This document shows, in pieces, positions 16,797 through 26,334 of a stretch of DNA of 45,957 nucleotides. Made by a program: the position numbers and the translations under genes. Location of the stretch: positions 1 through 45,957 of the forward strand of contig JAQXQE010000016.1 in assembly GCA_029101005.1 (NCBI GenBank), written 5' to 3'. The notes beneath the pieces are model-generated. The model searched no databases. It was not told the DNA's origin and saw nothing but the letters and a program-made list of their open reading frames with translations. The DNA is from Bacillota bacterium (GTDB lineage Bacteria > Bacillota > Clostridia > Peptostreptococcales > Anaerovoracaceae). Within the stretch, counting starts at the first letter, position 1; each line of letters opens with the position of its first letter.

Positions 16797-16938
16797 TTTT
16801 TCCTCCTTTCCCATCTTCCGTCGCCTTTCCGGGGGGCGATATAGACAGGGGTTACAAAATAGATAATCATGCGTCAAATACCCGGTTCAATAAACGCAAC
16901 ATAACGCGGCGAAAGATTAATCGCCGCGCAATCGACTT
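16797..16938 (-). promoter_or_regulatory. Long 5' leader of the rpsM (alpha) operon
   Basis: Between the promoter at 16939-16967 and the rpsM ATG lie about 135 transcribed bases without a gene. A perfect 8-bp hairpin CGCGGCGA/TCGCCGCG (16905-16912 with 16921-16928, loop of 8) is at the very start of the transcript. A leader of this size is common where a ribosomal protein represses its own operon. The protein that would bind is unknown. Confidence 0.5.
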
Positions 16939-16967
16939 ATTATCGCAAATTATTGGTTAAAATGCAA
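16939..16967 (-). promoter_or_regulatory. Internal promoter ahead of rpsM
   Basis: TTGCAT (16967-16962), exactly 17 bases, then GATAAT (16944-16939) on the minus strand, just after the rpmJ stop. It would start the rpsM-rpsK-rpsD-rpoA-rplQ transcript. Confidence 0.75.
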
Positions 16968-16983
16968 GACTTTTTCAAGAAAA

Positions 16984-17097
16984 TTATCCCTGTCTCTGCT
17001 TGTGCTTAGGGTTCTCGCAGATAACCATAACTCTGCCATGTCTCTTGATAACTTTGCACTTATCACAGATTGGCTTAACTGATGCTCTAACCTTCAT
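16984..17097 (-). CDS. rpmJ: 50S ribosomal protein L36
   Basis: A 37-residue protein: [20 protein letters not shown], then [17 protein letters not shown]. The zinc ligands are C11, C14, C27 and H32, so this is the zinc-containing form. It has an AGGAGG site. It lies between infA and rpsM, the standard place. Confidence 0.97.
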   Translation of the reverse strand: MKVRASVKPICDKCKVIKRHGRVMVICENPKHKQRQG

Positions 17098-17160
17098 CTT
17101 GTTTCCTCCTAATTACTTTAACTCTCAGTTGGATTCGGAATCACTCTGGCCTTAAGAAGT

Positions 17161-17379
17161 TTATTTCTCTCTCCATGTGATACGACCCTTTGTGAGATCG
17201 TATGGTGAAAGCTCTACCTTAACCTTATCTCCTGGAAGGATACGAATGTAATTCATTCTGATCTTTCCTGAAATTGTAGCGAGTACTTCGAAGCCGTTAT
17301 CAAGCTTTACCTTGAAATTTGCATTTGGCAGTGCATCAACTACTGTACCTACTACTTCAATGCCTTTCTCTTTAGCCAT
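17161..17379 (-). CDS. infA: Translation initiation factor IF-1
   Basis: A protein of 72 residues, an OB-fold that fills the A site during initiation. The core reads [19 protein letters not shown] and the end reads [13 protein letters not shown]. The first methionine is followed by AKEKGIEV, as usual. It comes 12 bp after map with an AAGGAGC site. Normal length. Confidence 0.97.
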   Translation of the reverse strand: MAKEKGIEVVGTVVDALPNANFKVKLDNGFEVLATISGKIRMNYIRILPGDKVKVELSPYDLTKGRITWREK

Positions 17380-17391
17380 ATTTGAAGCTCC

Positions 17392-18138
17392 TTATAAAGT
17401 CAATATCTCAGGTTCGCCATCGGTAATCACTACAGTGTTCTCATAGTGCGCCGAAAGCTTACCGTCAAGTGTTACAACTGTCCAGTCATTTGCCAGCACC
17501 TTGCACTCGTAAGTGCCAAGGGTCAGCATTGGCTCTATGGCCAAAGTCATGCCGGCTTTAAGCTTAGGACCTGTGCCCGGCTCGCCGTAGTTAGGAACCA
17601 TTGGATCCTCGTGCAGGTTTCTTCCTACTCCGTGACCAGTGTAATCTCTGATTACTCCCATGCCATTTGCCTCAGAATACTTCTGAATAGCATGTCCTAT
17701 GTCGCGAACTCTGTTGCCTGCTACAGCGTATTTAATTCCCTGGAAAAAACTTTCCTTTGTTACATCGATGAGTTTCTGTGCTTCCGCACTGATCTCTCCG
17801 ACCGGATAAGTCCTTGCTGCGTCACTAGTATACCCTTTATATGTGGCACCACAGTCGATGCTTACAATATCACCCTCAACGAGGATTCTATTCTTTGAAG
17901 GAATACCGTGGACAACTTCTTCATTAACAGATACACAAGCTCCAGCTGGGAAGCCGCCGTATCCCTTGAAAGTCGGCGTCATTTTGTAATGAGCGATTCT
18001 CTCTTCCACAAAGGCATTAATGTCCTGTGTGGATATTCCCGGCTTGATGAAGCCGTCAAGATCTCTCAGAATCTCTCCCGTAATCTTGCAAGGCTCTCTC
18101 ATCAGGTCGATTTCCCTCTGAGATTTAATAATAATCAT
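17392..18138 (-). CDS. map: Methionine aminopeptidase, type I
   Basis: A protein of 248 residues, the short type Ia form. It removes the N-terminal Met from new proteins. The metal ligands lie in the expected order: D in SIDCGATYKGYTSDAAR (two Asp), H in TGHGVGRNLHEDP, E in TLAIEPMLTLG and E in SAHYENTVVIT. The adk gene ends 2 bp before it. It has the standard place in the spc region of Firmicutes. Confidence 0.97.
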   Translation of the reverse strand: MIIIKSQREIDLMREPCKITGEILRDLDGFIKPGISTQDINAFVEERIAHYKMTPTFKGYGGFPAGACVSVNEEVVHGIPSKNRILVEGDIVSIDCGATYKGYTSDAARTYPVGEISAEAQKLIDVTKESFFQGIKYAVAGNRVRDIGHAIQKYSEANGMGVIRDYTGHGVGRNLHEDPMVPNYGEPGTGPKLKAGMTLAIEPMLTLGTYECKVLANDWTVVTLDGKLSAHYENTVVITDGEPEILTL

Positions 18139-18140
18139 TA

Positions 18141-18791
18141 CTATTCTCCAATTGCCTCTACAATCTTGTCGAAGATTTCATCAAGTGGCAGCTCTCCGTT
18201 GAAATCAGCGAGAGCGCCTGTCTCTTTATAATATCCGATTAATGGTGCTGTCTGCTCGTCGTAAACTTTGATCCTGTTTGCTGCAGTCTCTTCGTTATCG
18301 TCTTTTCTCTGCTCAAGCACTCCGCCGCATCTGTCACAAACACCCTCCTGCTTAGGTGGGATGTTGATGATGTGGTAGCTTGCTCCGCAGCCCTTGCAGA
18401 CTCTTCTTCCTGTAAGTCTAGCCATGAGTGTCTCGTTTCCAACTGTGAAGTTGATTACGATATCCATCTTCTGGCCATTCTCAGCGAGGAACTTGTCAAG
18501 CTGTTCAGCCTGGGCAATAGTTCTTGGGAATCCATCAAGAAGGAAGCCCTTTGTTGCACAGTCCTCCTGTGAGAGTCTGTCAACTACGAGGTCTACTACA
18601 AGCTCATCTGGAACAAGCTGTCCAGCGTTCATGTACTCCTGAGCCTTCTTACCAAGCTCAGTACCCTCTTTGATGTTCTTACGGAAGATATCTCCTGTAG
18701 AGATGTGTGGTACATCATACTTCTCTACAATTCTTACAGCCTGGGTACCCTTACCAGCACCCGGAGGTCCTAACAATACTGCTCTTAACAT
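18141..18791 (-). CDS. adk: Adenylate kinase
   Basis: A protein of 216 residues, the long-lid form. It interconverts ATP+AMP and 2 ADP. The P-loop is GPPGAGKGT at 8-16, the AMP site includes STGDIFR, and DGFPRT follows near 86. The lid has a four-cysteine zinc site (C132, C135, C152 and C155), as in Gram-positive enzymes. Lies between secY and map. Confidence 0.98.
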   Translation of the reverse strand: MLRAVLLGPPGAGKGTQAVRIVEKYDVPHISTGDIFRKNIKEGTELGKKAQEYMNAGQLVPDELVVDLVVDRLSQEDCATKGFLLDGFPRTIAQAEQLDKFLAENGQKMDIVINFTVGNETLMARLTGRRVCKGCGASYHIINIPPKQEGVCDRCGGVLEQRKDDNEETAANRIKVYDEQTAPLIGYYKETGALADFNGELPLDEIFDKIVEAIGE

Positions 18792-18831
18792 TTTGTATTA
18801 TCTCCTTAGTCTGCGCTCTTGAATCTCTCAA

Positions 18832-20112
18832 CTACTTGAGGAAGCCCTCGTAGTTTCTGTTGAGCATCTGATTCTCAAGCTGCTGTACTGTATCAAGCGC
18901 AACACCTACTGCAATCAGAAGGGATGTACCTCCGAATGACAGATTGAATGGTGTGAATACGCCTACCATAGTCGGAATAGTTGCTACTGCTGCGAGGAAG
19001 ATTCCTCCCACGAAGCAGAGTCTTGTCATAATTTTGCTCAGATATTCCACTGTAGCCACACCAGGTCTGATGCCCGGTACGAATCCGCCGCTCTGTCTCA
19101 TGTTATCAGCAATCTCTTCAACCTTGAATGTAATTGCTGTGTAGAAATAGGTAAAGGCAAGTGTAAGAACGATATTCAGAATTGAATATACCCACACACC
19201 TGGGTTACCTGATGGTGACAGATACTTGCTCATAAAATCTGCAAATCCTGAATTAGGGCAGAAATATGTAATTGTAAGTGGGAACTGCAGCAGTGAGATT
19301 GAGAAGATGATAGGAATTACTCCAGCCTGATTGACCTTCATAGGGATGTGTGATGACTGACCGCCATACATCTTTCTTCCTACTACTCTCTTCGCATACT
19401 GTACAGGTACCTTTCTGATACCCTGCTGAACCTCAATGATTGCCATTGTTACCAGTACTACTGCTACGAGCAGTGCAATAACTGCAACGATTGAGAGTGA
19501 ACCGTCCTTAACCTGAACGGCAATTCCTCTTACTGCTGTCGGAATTCTTGCAACGATACCGGCGAAGATGATCAGTGAGATACCGTTACCAACGCCATAC
19601 TCGTTGATTTTCTCGCCAAGCCACATCAGGAAGGCTGTACCAGCTGTCAGTACGAATATGATTGTAATCATATTGAACGCACTCTGGTCTACGATAGCCT
19701 TTCTGAAGAGACCTACAGTCAGACCGATAGCCTGGATAAGACCCAGGCCTACGGTCATATATCTTGTAATCGATGCCATCTTCTTGCGTCCCTCAGATCC
19801 TTCCTTAGAAAGACGCTCGAAGTATGGGAATGCAATTGTAAGCAACTGCACTATGATCGATGCGGTTACATATGGTGTGATGCTCAGAGCAAAGATTGTG
19901 AAATTGCTGAATGCACCACCTGAGAACAGGTCAAACAAATCAAGAAGACCTGTCTCCTCTGAGAACATCTGTGTAAGGTATGTTCTGTCAATCCCTGGAA
20001 CAGGAATATTAGAACCAATTCTGAATACTACCAGCATAAGCAGCGTAAAAATCATCTTCTGACGAATTTCATCTACCTTCCAAGCCTTTGAGATTGTTCT
20101 CAGCAGTTCCAT
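18832..20112 (-). CDS. secY: Protein translocase subunit SecY
   Basis: A protein of 426 residues with ten membrane segments, the channel of the Sec translocon. Landmarks are FRIGSNIPVPGID near 30, the plug region with LFDLFSGGAFSNFTIFALSI, and PGIRPG in the last cytoplasmic loop before the C-terminal tail. It lies 2 bp after rplO, within the same transcript. The SRP RNA that feeds this channel is coded about 5 kb downstream in the same orientation. Confidence 0.98.
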   Translation of the reverse strand: MELLRTISKAWKVDEIRQKMIFTLLMLVVFRIGSNIPVPGIDRTYLTQMFSEETGLLDLFDLFSGGAFSNFTIFALSITPYVTASIIVQLLTIAFPYFERLSKEGSEGRKKMASITRYMTVGLGLIQAIGLTVGLFRKAIVDQSAFNMITIIFVLTAGTAFLMWLGEKINEYGVGNGISLIIFAGIVARIPTAVRGIAVQVKDGSLSIVAVIALLVAVVLVTMAIIEVQQGIRKVPVQYAKRVVGRKMYGGQSSHIPMKVNQAGVIPIIFSISLLQFPLTITYFCPNSGFADFMSKYLSPSGNPGVWVYSILNIVLTLAFTYFYTAITFKVEEIADNMRQSGGFVPGIRPGVATVEYLSKIMTRLCFVGGIFLAAVATIPTMVGVFTPFNLSFGGTSLLIAVGVALDTVQQLENQMLNRNYEGFLK

Positions 20113-20114
20113 AA

Positions 20115-20555
20115 TTAGATAACCTCTGCCTTTCCGCCTGCCTTCTCAATCTTCTCAGCAGCGCTCTTGCTGAACTTTGCAGCCTTAACTGTGAGGCTCT
20201 TCTCGAGCTCACCATTTCCGAGTACCTTTACGCCGTCCTTAACCTGCTTAACAAGTCCTGCCTCGAGCAGAGCCTGTACATCTACAACAGCTCCGTTCTC
20301 GAACTTGTTGAGGTCCTTAACGTTAACCTCGCTATACTCCTTAGCAAAACGGTTTGTGAATCCTCTCTTTGGAATTCTTCTGTAGAGTGGCATCTGTCCA
20401 CCCTCGAAACCGAGTCTTACTCCACCGCCTGATCTTGAGTTCTGACCGTTCATACCTCTGCCGGCAGTTGTACCCTGGCCAGTACCCTGACCACGACCGA
20501 TTCTCTTTGGAGCCTTTGTTGCACCTGCAGGTGCCTTAAGTTCATGAAGTCTCAT
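20115..20555 (-). CDS. rplO: 50S ribosomal protein L15
   Basis: A protein of 146 residues. Its basic, glycine-rich N-terminal arm ([20 protein letters not shown], then [20 protein letters not shown]) threads into 23S rRNA. The C-terminal part is the compact L15/L18e domain. It directly follows rpmD with no gap and has a AGGAGGTGC site inside that gene's end. Confidence 0.97.
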   Translation of the reverse strand: MRLHELKAPAGATKAPKRIGRGQGTGQGTTAGRGMNGQNSRSGGGVRLGFEGGQMPLYRRIPKRGFTNRFAKEYSEVNVKDLNKFENGAVVDVQALLEAGLVKQVKDGVKVLGNGELEKSLTVKAAKFSKSAAEKIEKAGGKAEVI

Positions 20556-20741
20556 TTACTGCACCTCCTCTACCTTAAGAAGATGTGAAACCTTATTGAT
20601 TGCACCGCGTGTTGCAGGGCTATCAGCAAGCTCAACTGAGTGATGTAACTTTCTCAGTCCAAGTGCTTCAACAGTTCTTCTCTGCTTAGGCTGGCAAGCA
20701 ATTGGGCTCTTTACTAAAGTAATCTTTAATGTCTTTGCCAT
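20556..20741 (-). CDS. rpmD: 50S ribosomal protein L30
   Basis: A 61-residue protein from the ATG at 20741 ([20 protein letters not shown]), the family's usual start, with a GGAGGCAG site. The motif [17 protein letters not shown] is diagnostic. The upstream extension of the frame to 20795 overlaps rpsE and is not used. Confidence 0.97.
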   Translation of the reverse strand: MAKTLKITLVKSPIACQPKQRRTVEALGLRKLHHSVELADSPATRGAINKVSHLLKVEEVQ

Positions 20742-20751
20742 TGTCTGCCTC

Positions 20752-21255
20752 CTATCCAATGATCTCTTCTGGTGTCTTACCACGTCTCTTAGCAACTTCC
20801 TCTACAGTTGTGAGGTTCTTAAGACCCTCCATAGTTGCTCTAGCCATGTTACCAGTGTTGCTTGTTCCAAGGTTCTTGGCTCTTACGTCCTTGATACCAG
20901 CAGCCTCAAGTACTGTTCTTACTGATGAACCAGCGATAACTCCAGTACCCTTTGCTGAAGGCATGATGAGAACCTTACCTGCTCCGAAAACTCCCACTGT
21001 CTCGTGAGGAACTGTTGTTCCAACAGTAGGAACATAGATTAACTTCTTCTTAGCATCCTCTGTAGCCTTTCTTACAGCCTCAGGAATCTCGATAGACTTA
21101 CCAAGTCCCATTCCTACGTGACCCTCGCCGTCTCCAACTACTACAGTTACGGAGAATCTCATGTTTCTTCCGCCCTTTACAGTCTTTGATACACGTCTGA
21201 TGTCAACGATTGTCTCTGTAAGCTCAAGCTTGGATGCATCAATTCTTGTACGCAT
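20752..21255 (-). CDS. rpsE: 30S ribosomal protein S5
   Basis: A protein of 167 residues that guards decoding fidelity near h34 and h1. The dsRBD-like N-terminal half has [19 protein letters not shown] and [18 protein letters not shown] chose the ATG at 21255 because GGGAGG lies 7 bases before it. Another in-frame ATG at 21270 overlaps the rplR stop (TAATG) but has no site, and would only add five residues (MGGNG). Confidence 0.96.
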   Translation of the reverse strand: MRTRIDASKLELTETIVDIRRVSKTVKGGRNMRFSVTVVVGDGEGHVGMGLGKSIEIPEAVRKATEDAKKKLIYVPTVGTTVPHETVGVFGAGKVLIMPSAKGTGVIAGSSVRTVLEAAGIKDVRAKNLGTSNTGNMARATMEGLKNLTTVEEVAKRRGKTPEEIIG

Positions 21256-21269
21256 TCCGTTTCCTCCCA

Positions 21270-21632
21270 TTAGAATTCAAGTCCAGCTTCACGTGCAGCA
21301 TCTGCGAGTTCCTTAACTCTTCCGTGATACAGATATCCTCCTCTGTCGAAGGCTACTGTCTTGATGCCCTTAGCGATAGCTCTCTCTCCAATTGCCTGTC
21401 CAACCTGCTTAGCAGCTTCCTTGTTGCCGCCGTTTGCAATCTGAGCCTTAAGCTCCTTATCGAGTGATGAAGCTGAGCACAGTGTGTGACCAGTTACGTC
21501 GTCGATGATCTGAACTGAGATGTTCTTGTTGGATCTGTAAACGCACATTCTTGGCTTCTCAGGAGTTCCGAAAAGGTTCTTTCTGACTCTTGCATGTCTC
21601 TTGAGTCTTCTTTCATTTCTGCTTGTTGCCAT
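21270..21632 (-). CDS. rplR: 50S ribosomal protein L18
   Basis: A protein of 120 residues, a 5S rRNA binder. Landmarks are [20 protein letters not shown], then [15 protein letters not shown] and [19 protein letters not shown]. It follows rplF by 11 bp. Normal length and order. Confidence 0.97.
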   Translation of the reverse strand: MATSRNERRLKRHARVRKNLFGTPEKPRMCVYRSNKNISVQIIDDVTGHTLCSASSLDKELKAQIANGGNKEAAKQVGQAIGERAIAKGIKTVAFDRGGYLYHGRVKELADAAREAGLEF

Positions 21633-21643
21633 TTCTATCCTCC

Positions 21644-22186
21644 TTACTTAGCGCCGCTCTTTCCTTCCTTCTTGCGAACAACTTCTCCATCGTAGAGAAC
21701 GCCCTTGCCCTTATATGGCTCTGGTGCTCTCCAAGCTCTGATATTAGCTGCGTAGTTTCCTACGAGAGCCTTATCAACGCCCTTTACGATTACTGTTGTA
21801 GCATCAGGAACTTCAGTAGTGATACCTTCTGGGTCAACTAAGTTGATTGGATGTGAGAATCCCAGCTTGAGAGTAAGTGTGTTACCCTGCTTAGCAGCTG
21901 AGTATCCTACGCCGTTGATAACAAGCTTGATTGAATATCCGTTTGTTACACCCTCGATCATGTTGTTGATGAGAGTTCTTGCAAGGCCGTGCTGTGCCTT
22001 GTTCTGTCTAGCATCGTCAGGTCTCTCAACTGTGAGAACGCCGTCCTCCATCTTTACAGAAAGGTTCTGGAAGATTGGAGTTGAGAGCTCGCCCTTAGGG
22101 CCCTTGACCTTAACGATGTTTCCATCCTCTACCTTTACTTCTACGCCGGCAGGGATAGCGATTGGTCTAACACCTATTCTTGACAT
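21644..22186 (-). CDS. rplF: 50S ribosomal protein L6
   Basis: A protein of 180 residues from the ATG at 22186 ([17 protein letters not shown]), the family's normal start, with a GGAGG site 9 bases away. The upstream frame extension to 22231 overlaps rpsH and is ignored. The end [21 protein letters not shown] is diagnostic. It sits near the GTPase-associated region. Confidence 0.97.
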   Translation of the reverse strand: MSRIGVRPIAIPAGVEVKVEDGNIVKVKGPKGELSTPIFQNLSVKMEDGVLTVERPDDARQNKAQHGLARTLINNMIEGVTNGYSIKLVINGVGYSAAKQGNTLTLKLGFSHPINLVDPEGITTEVPDATTVIVKGVDKALVGNYAANIRAWRAPEPYKGKGVLYDGEVVRKKEGKSGAK

Positions 22187-22199
22187 CGTTTTATACCTC

Positions 22200-22598
22200 C
22201 TACCATACGTAACAAATAACTTCGCCGCCAACGTTGAGCTTTCTAGCTTCCTTGTCTGTGATGATTCCCTTTGATGTTGAGAGAATTGCGATACCGAGAC
22301 CGCCGAGTACCTTAGGTACTGAATCAGCCTTTGCGTATACTCTCAGACCTGGCTTTGAAATCTTCTTAATTCCGTAGATCGTCTTCTCCTTATTTGGACC
22401 GTACTTAAGATCTACCTTGATTGTACCCTGTGCATTATCAGAAACTACCTCGTAACCTGCGATGAATCCCTCGTTGAGAAGAATCTCAGCGATAGCCTTC
22501 TTCATCTTTGAAGCAGGAATCTCTACGCTAGCGTGACCAGCAGTGTTGGCATTTCTGATTCTTGTAAGCATATCTGCTATTGGATCTGTCATTGCCAT
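22200..22598 (-). CDS. rpsH: 30S ribosomal protein S8
   Basis: A protein of 132 residues ([20 protein letters not shown]). The end [19 protein letters not shown] and GGEVICYVW is typical. In E. coli S8 binds its own spc mRNA near rplE, which cannot be judged here. The first ATG is favoured by the GGAG position over the one two codons later. Confidence 0.97.
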   Translation of the reverse strand: MAMTDPIADMLTRIRNANTAGHASVEIPASKMKKAIAEILLNEGFIAGYEVVSDNAQGTIKVDLKYGPNKEKTIYGIKKISKPGLRVYAKADSVPKVLGGLGIAILSTSKGIITDKEARKLNVGGEVICYVW

Positions 22599-22675
22599 AA
22601 CAGTATTGTCTCCTTTCTTAACGTGGTTCCCGCGCTGTCAATGCAGCGACGGGCCTGCGAAAAAATAACGATTGT

Positions 22676-22861
22676 TTACCAGCTTGCCTTTCTTACGCCA
22701 GGAATCTCTCCCTTGTAAGCAAGCTCTCTGAAGCAGATACGGCAGATGCCGTACTTCTTCAGAACTGAATGTGGTCTACCACATACCTTGCATCTAGTGT
22801 AAGCCCTTGTTGAGTACTTAGGCTTTCTAGCCTGCTTAACTTTCATTGAAGTCTTTGCCAT
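22676..22861 (-). CDS. rpsN: 30S ribosomal protein S14, zinc-binding (type Z)
   Basis: A 61-residue short S14 from the ATG at 22861 ([20 protein letters not shown]) with a GGAGGGGA site. The zinc ligands are C24, C27, C40 and C43. The end is [11 protein letters not shown]. The frame upstream of the ATG is inside rplE. The 77-bp gap after it before rpsH is slightly long but I see no element in it. Confidence 0.97.
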   Translation of the reverse strand: MAKTSMKVKQARKPKYSTRAYTRCKVCGRPHSVLKKYGICRICFRELAYKGEIPGVRKASW

Positions 22862-22874
22862 GTTCCCCTCCTGA

Positions 22875-23417
22875 TTACTTCTCGAAAGGCATTCCGAGCA
22901 GCTCGAGAAGTGCAAGAGCTTCCTCGTCAGTCTTTGCTGTAGTTGTAAATACGATATTCATTCCCTTAACTGTCTCAACGTTATCGTATACGATCTCAGG
23001 GAAAATGAGCTGCTCCTTAAGTCCCATGGAGTAGTTTCCTCTACCGTCGAAGGAGTTTCTGCTGAGTCCCTTGAAGTCTCTTACTCTTGGAAGTGAGAGG
23101 TTGAAGAGCTTGTCAGCAAATGTATACATGTTGTCTCCTCTGAGTGTTACCTTAGCTCCTACAGGCATGCCCTCTCTAACCTTGAAGTTAGCGATTGACT
23201 TTCTAGCCTTTGTGATTACAGGTCTCTGACCTGAAATCAGAGCGATTTCCTTTACAGCGCTCTCGAGGATCTTTGAATTGTCCTTAGCCTCTCCAAGACC
23301 CATGTTGATTGTGATCTTTGTGAGCTTTGGAACCTCCATAGGATTGGAGTAATTGAACTTATCCTGCATAGCCTGGAATACTTCAGTCTTATACTTTTCT
23401 TTCAGTCTGATGTCCAC
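22875..23417 (-). CDS. rplE: 50S ribosomal protein L5
   Basis: A protein of 180 residues that binds 5S rRNA and contacts the P-site tRNA. Landmarks are [20 protein letters not shown], then [20 protein letters not shown] and [20 protein letters not shown]. It follows rplX by 18 bp in the standard order. Confidence 0.98.
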   Translation of the reverse strand: MDIRLKEKYKTEVFQAMQDKFNYSNPMEVPKLTKITINMGLGEAKDNSKILESAVKEIALISGQRPVITKARKSIANFKVREGMPVGAKVTLRGDNMYTFADKLFNLSLPRVRDFKGLSRNSFDGRGNYSMGLKEQLIFPEIVYDNVETVKGMNIVFTTTAKTDEEALALLELLGMPFEK

Positions 23418-23435
23418 TGTCTCTTATCTCCTTTC

Positions 23436-23741
23436 CTAGTCTACAACGGCGCCGGTCTTCTTTGAAACTCTAACCTTCTTGCCGTCCTTAATCTCTACAC
23501 CAAGTCTTGTTCCTGTCTTTGCCTGCTTGTCATAGAACATAACGTTTGAAGCATCAATAGGACCCTCGATGTGCTTGATCTCTGAAGCTGATGTTCTTGT
23601 AGCCTTAGCGTGCTTTGTCTGCATGTTAACGCCCTCAACAACAACCTTATTCTCCTTAGGGATTGTTCTCAGAACAGTTCCAGTCTTACCCTTGTCCTTT
23701 CCTGAGATAACCACTACTGTATCATTTTTCTTAATCTGCAT
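23436..23741 (-). CDS. rplX: 50S ribosomal protein L24
   Basis: A protein of 101 residues with the KOW motif near its start ([20 protein letters not shown]). It is an assembly initiator near the tunnel exit. Further text [13 protein letters not shown] and [12 protein letters not shown] is typical. It has an AAGGAGGCC site. Confidence 0.97.
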   Translation of the reverse strand: MQIKKNDTVVVISGKDKGKTGTVLRTIPKENKVVVEGVNMQTKHAKATRTSASEIKHIEGPIDASNVMFYDKQAKTGTRLGVEIKDGKKVRVSKKTGAVVD

Positions 23742-23752
23742 TTGTGGCCTCC

Positions 23753-24127
23753 TTATAATACTTCCGGTGCCAGTGATACGATCTTCATGAAGCCGTTATC
23801 TCTAAGCTCTCTAGCAACAGGTCCAAAGATACGTGTACCTACTGGATTCTTGTCTGTCTTGTCCTTGATGATAACTGCAGCGTTCTGATCGAACTTCACG
23901 TAGCTTCCGTCAGCTCTTCTTGTGCCGCGCTTGCTTCTTACTACTACTGCCTTTACAACGTCACCCTTCTTTACAGCGCCGCCAGGTGTAGCATCCTTAA
24001 CTGAGCATACGATGATGTCTCCGATGTTAGCATACTTTCTACCTGTACCGCCGAGGATTCTGATGCAAAGCAGCTCCTTAGCGCCTGAATTGTCGGCAAC
24101 TCTTAGTCTTGTTTCTGTCTGAATCAT
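23753..24127 (-). CDS. rplN: 50S ribosomal protein L14
   Basis: A protein of 124 residues ([20 protein letters not shown]), a nearly universal sequence. It has [20 protein letters not shown] and the closing [12 protein letters not shown]. It forms an intersubunit bridge. A GGAGGCAAC site precedes it. Confidence 0.98.
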   Translation of the reverse strand: MIQTETRLRVADNSGAKELLCIRILGGTGRKYANIGDIIVCSVKDATPGGAVKKGDVVKAVVVRSKRGTRRADGSYVKFDQNAAVIIKDKTDKNPVGTRIFGPVARELRDNGFMKIVSLAPEVL

Positions 24128-24142
24128 TCTATGTTGCCTCCT

Positions 24143-24397
24143 TTACTTAGCCTTCTCAACAATCTCAACCATTCTCCATCTCTTATCCTTTGAGATTGGC
24201 TTGGTCTCCATAATCAGAATCTTATCGCCGATTCCGCACTCGTTATTCTCATCGTGAACCTTGAACTTCTTAGTTCTCTTAACACCCTTGCTGTAGAGAG
24301 CATGTCTAACGATTTCTTCAGTAGCAACAACAACAGTCTTATCCATCTTATCGCTTACAACGATTCCAACTCTTGTCTTTCTTCTATTTCTTTCCAT
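24143..24397 (-). CDS. rpsQ: 30S ribosomal protein S17
   Basis: A protein of 84 residues, an OB-fold primary binder of 16S rRNA. Landmarks are [20 protein letters not shown], then [20 protein letters not shown] and MVEIVEKAK. It follows rpmC by 21 bp. Confidence 0.97.
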   Translation of the reverse strand: MERNRRKTRVGIVVSDKMDKTVVVATEEIVRHALYSKGVKRTKKFKVHDENNECGIGDKILIMETKPISKDKRWRMVEIVEKAK

Positions 24398-24418
24398 TGT
24401 TATTCATCCTCCTTTCTA

Positions 24419-24622
24419 CTATGCCTCAGGCTGGTTAAGCTCGTTCTCTCTGATAACTGTCTTAACTCTAGCGATATCTCTCTTTACTTCGCGCATCTTT
24501 ACCGGGTTATCGAGCTGGCCGGTAACATGCTGAAATCTCAGGTTGAAGAGTTCCTGCTTCATTCTTGCGAGCTCAGCTTCTCTCTCCTGATCTGTCATCT
24601 TTCTAATGTTATTCAGATCCAT
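24419..24622 (-). CDS. rpmC: 50S ribosomal protein L29
   Basis: A protein of 67 residues, two helices at the tunnel exit where SRP and trigger factor dock. The motif [20 protein letters not shown] is diagnostic. Its ATG overlaps the rplP stop by one base (TAATG), so translation is coupled. Confidence 0.97.
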   Translation of the reverse strand: MDLNNIRKMTDQEREAELARMKQELFNLRFQHVTGQLDNPVKMREVKRDIARVKTVIRENELNQPEA

Positions 24623-25047
24623 TACTTGTTAACCCCTTCCTGTCCTTTAACGACAAACTTGCACTTGATTGGGAGCTTGTGTGAAGCAAGTCTCATAGCT
24701 TCCTTAGCTGCTTCCTCTGATACTCCCTCGATCTCGAACATTACTCTGCCCGGCTTAACAACTGCTACCCAGTACTCTGGTGCACCCTTTCCGGATCCCA
24801 TACGTACGCCGATAGGCTTCTTTGAAACCGGCTTGTGTGGGAAAATCTTGATATATACTTTTCCGCCTCTCTTGATTGATCTTGTCATTGCGACTCTGGC
24901 TGCCTCGATCTGCTTTGAATCGATCCAACCACGATCATCTGCTACGAGACCGTATGTACCATATGCTACAGTATTGCCCTTTGTTGCAATACCCTTCATT
25001 CTGCCTCTGTGCTGTCTTCTGTGTTTAACACGCTTTGGCATTAACAT
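24622..25047 (-). CDS. rplP: 50S ribosomal protein L16
   Basis: A protein of 141 residues. It supports the A-site tRNA elbow. Landmarks are [20 protein letters not shown], then [20 protein letters not shown] and [19 protein letters not shown]. The ATG at 25047 is 9 bases from GGAG. The ATG at 25041 (MPKR, the family's commonest start) is also possible and is overlapped by a three-codon minigene. Confidence 0.97.
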   Translation of the reverse strand: MLMPKRVKHRRQHRGRMKGIATKGNTVAYGTYGLVADDRGWIDSKQIEAARVAMTRSIKRGGKVYIKIFPHKPVSKKPIGVRMGSGKGAPEYWVAVVKPGRVMFEIEGVSEEAAKEAMRLASHKLPIKCKFVVKGQEGVNK

Positions 25048-25074
25048 GGCATGTATCTCCTTTCTCTACTAATC

Positions 25075-25941
25075 TTATGCTTCTGTGTTCTCCTGAACCT
25101 CTACTGCCTCAGGAGCAGCAGGAGCCTCAACTACCTTAGGTGCCTTTCTAACTCTTGTTGTAGCTGGCTTTACCTCAGGCTTTGCCTCACGAACGTCTCT
25201 TCCTCTTCTGTTGCCGTCGAAAGATCTCTTTCTGTCCTTCTTGTCATTTCTTCTGGACTTCTTATCTCTCTTCTCAGCCTTAGCTTCTGGAACTGCGCTC
25301 TTGAGACCCTTGTCGAGAATCTCTCCGTGGTTGATCCATACCTTAACGCCGATCTTACCGTATGTTGTATCCGCCTCAGCGAATCCGTAATCGATGTCAG
25401 CTCTCAGAGTGTGGAGAGGAACGTTACCCTCGCTGTACTTCTCGCTTCTAGCGATCTCAGCACCAGCAAGTCTTCCTGAGCAGAGAACCTTGATTCCCTT
25501 AGCGCCTGACTTCATTGTTCTGCCGATAGCCTGCTTCATTGCTCTTCTGAATGCAACTCTTCTCTCGAGTGCCTGTGCAATGCTCTCAGCTGTGAGCTGT
25601 GCGTCAAGCTCTGCTCTTCTAACCTCCTCGATAGAAACGATTACCTTCTTGCCTGTCATCTTAGCGATAGCAGCCTTGAACTCCTCGATTCCCTCTCCGG
25701 ATCTTCCGATTACCATTCCAGGTCTAGCAGCAAGTACGATAACCTTTACTGTGTCAGCTGCTGGTCTCTCAATTACAACCTTAGCAACACCTGCTGCATA
25801 GAGCTTCTTCTTTACATAATTTCTAATCTGATTGTCCTCTACAAGGAAGTCTGCAAAGTTTGACTTATCTGCATACCACTTTGAGCTCCAGTCCTTGTTA
25901 ACTCCGACTCTCAGTCCATGTGGATTAACTTTCTGACCCAT
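25075..25941 (-). CDS. rpsC: 30S ribosomal protein S3 with long charged C-terminal extension
   Basis: A protein of 288 residues. Residues 1 to about 220 are normal S3: [20 protein letters not shown], the KH domain with [20 protein letters not shown], and the C-domain with [20 protein letters not shown]. The last 65-70 residues are an extra tail: first Lys/Arg/Asp-rich ([18 protein letters not shown]), then Pro/Ala/Val/Glu-rich ([19 protein letters not shown]). S3 lines the mRNA entry and has helicase activity, so an RNA-binding tail is plausible. Confidence 0.97.
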   Translation of the reverse strand: MGQKVNPHGLRVGVNKDWSSKWYADKSNFADFLVEDNQIRNYVKKKLYAAGVAKVVIERPAADTVKVIVLAARPGMVIGRSGEGIEEFKAAIAKMTGKKVIVSIEEVRRAELDAQLTAESIAQALERRVAFRRAMKQAIGRTMKSGAKGIKVLCSGRLAGAEIARSEKYSEGNVPLHTLRADIDYGFAEADTTYGKIGVKVWINHGEILDKGLKSAVPEAKAEKRDKKSRRNDKKDRKRSFDGNRRGRDVREAKPEVKPATTRVRKAPKVVEAPAAPEAVEVQENTEA

Positions 25942-25944
25942 CTG

Positions 25945-26319
25945 CTAAACCTCCTTATCAACAGCAACCTGTGCAGTTGCCTTCTCTCTGAGAACTACGC
26001 TGATGTGGCTTGTTCTCTTAAGAATCATTCCGGCTCTACCCTGAGCGCCAGCTCTCCAACGCTTCATTGTAGGTCCCTGGTTTGCATATACCTCTGCAAC
26101 GAAGAGGTTGTCAGGGTTCATTCCGTGATTGTTCTCAGCGTTTGCTGCTGCTGACTGAACAACCTTCTCAACAAGCTCAGCGCCCTTACCAGGCATGAAC
26201 TTGAGGATTGTGAGTGCCTCGTTCAGGTCCTTACCTCTTACAAGATCAGTAACAGGCTTGAGCTTACTTGAAGACATTCTTACGTACTTAGCAATTGCTT
26301 TTGCTTCCATAATTGTCAA
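25945..26319 (-). CDS. rplV: 50S ribosomal protein L22
   Basis: A protein of 124 residues whose beta hairpin lines the exit tunnel. Landmarks are AKYVRMSSSKLKPVTDLVRG, then AELVEKVVQSAAANAENNHG, and the hairpin GPTMKRWRAGAQGRAGMILK. rpsC starts 3 bp after its stop. Confidence 0.97.
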   Translation of the reverse strand: MTIMEAKAIAKYVRMSSSKLKPVTDLVRGKDLNEALTILKFMPGKGAELVEKVVQSAAANAENNHGMNPDNLFVAEVYANQGPTMKRWRAGAQGRAGMILKRTSHISVVLREKATAQVAVDKEV

Positions 26320-26334
26320 TACTCCTTTCTGTTA

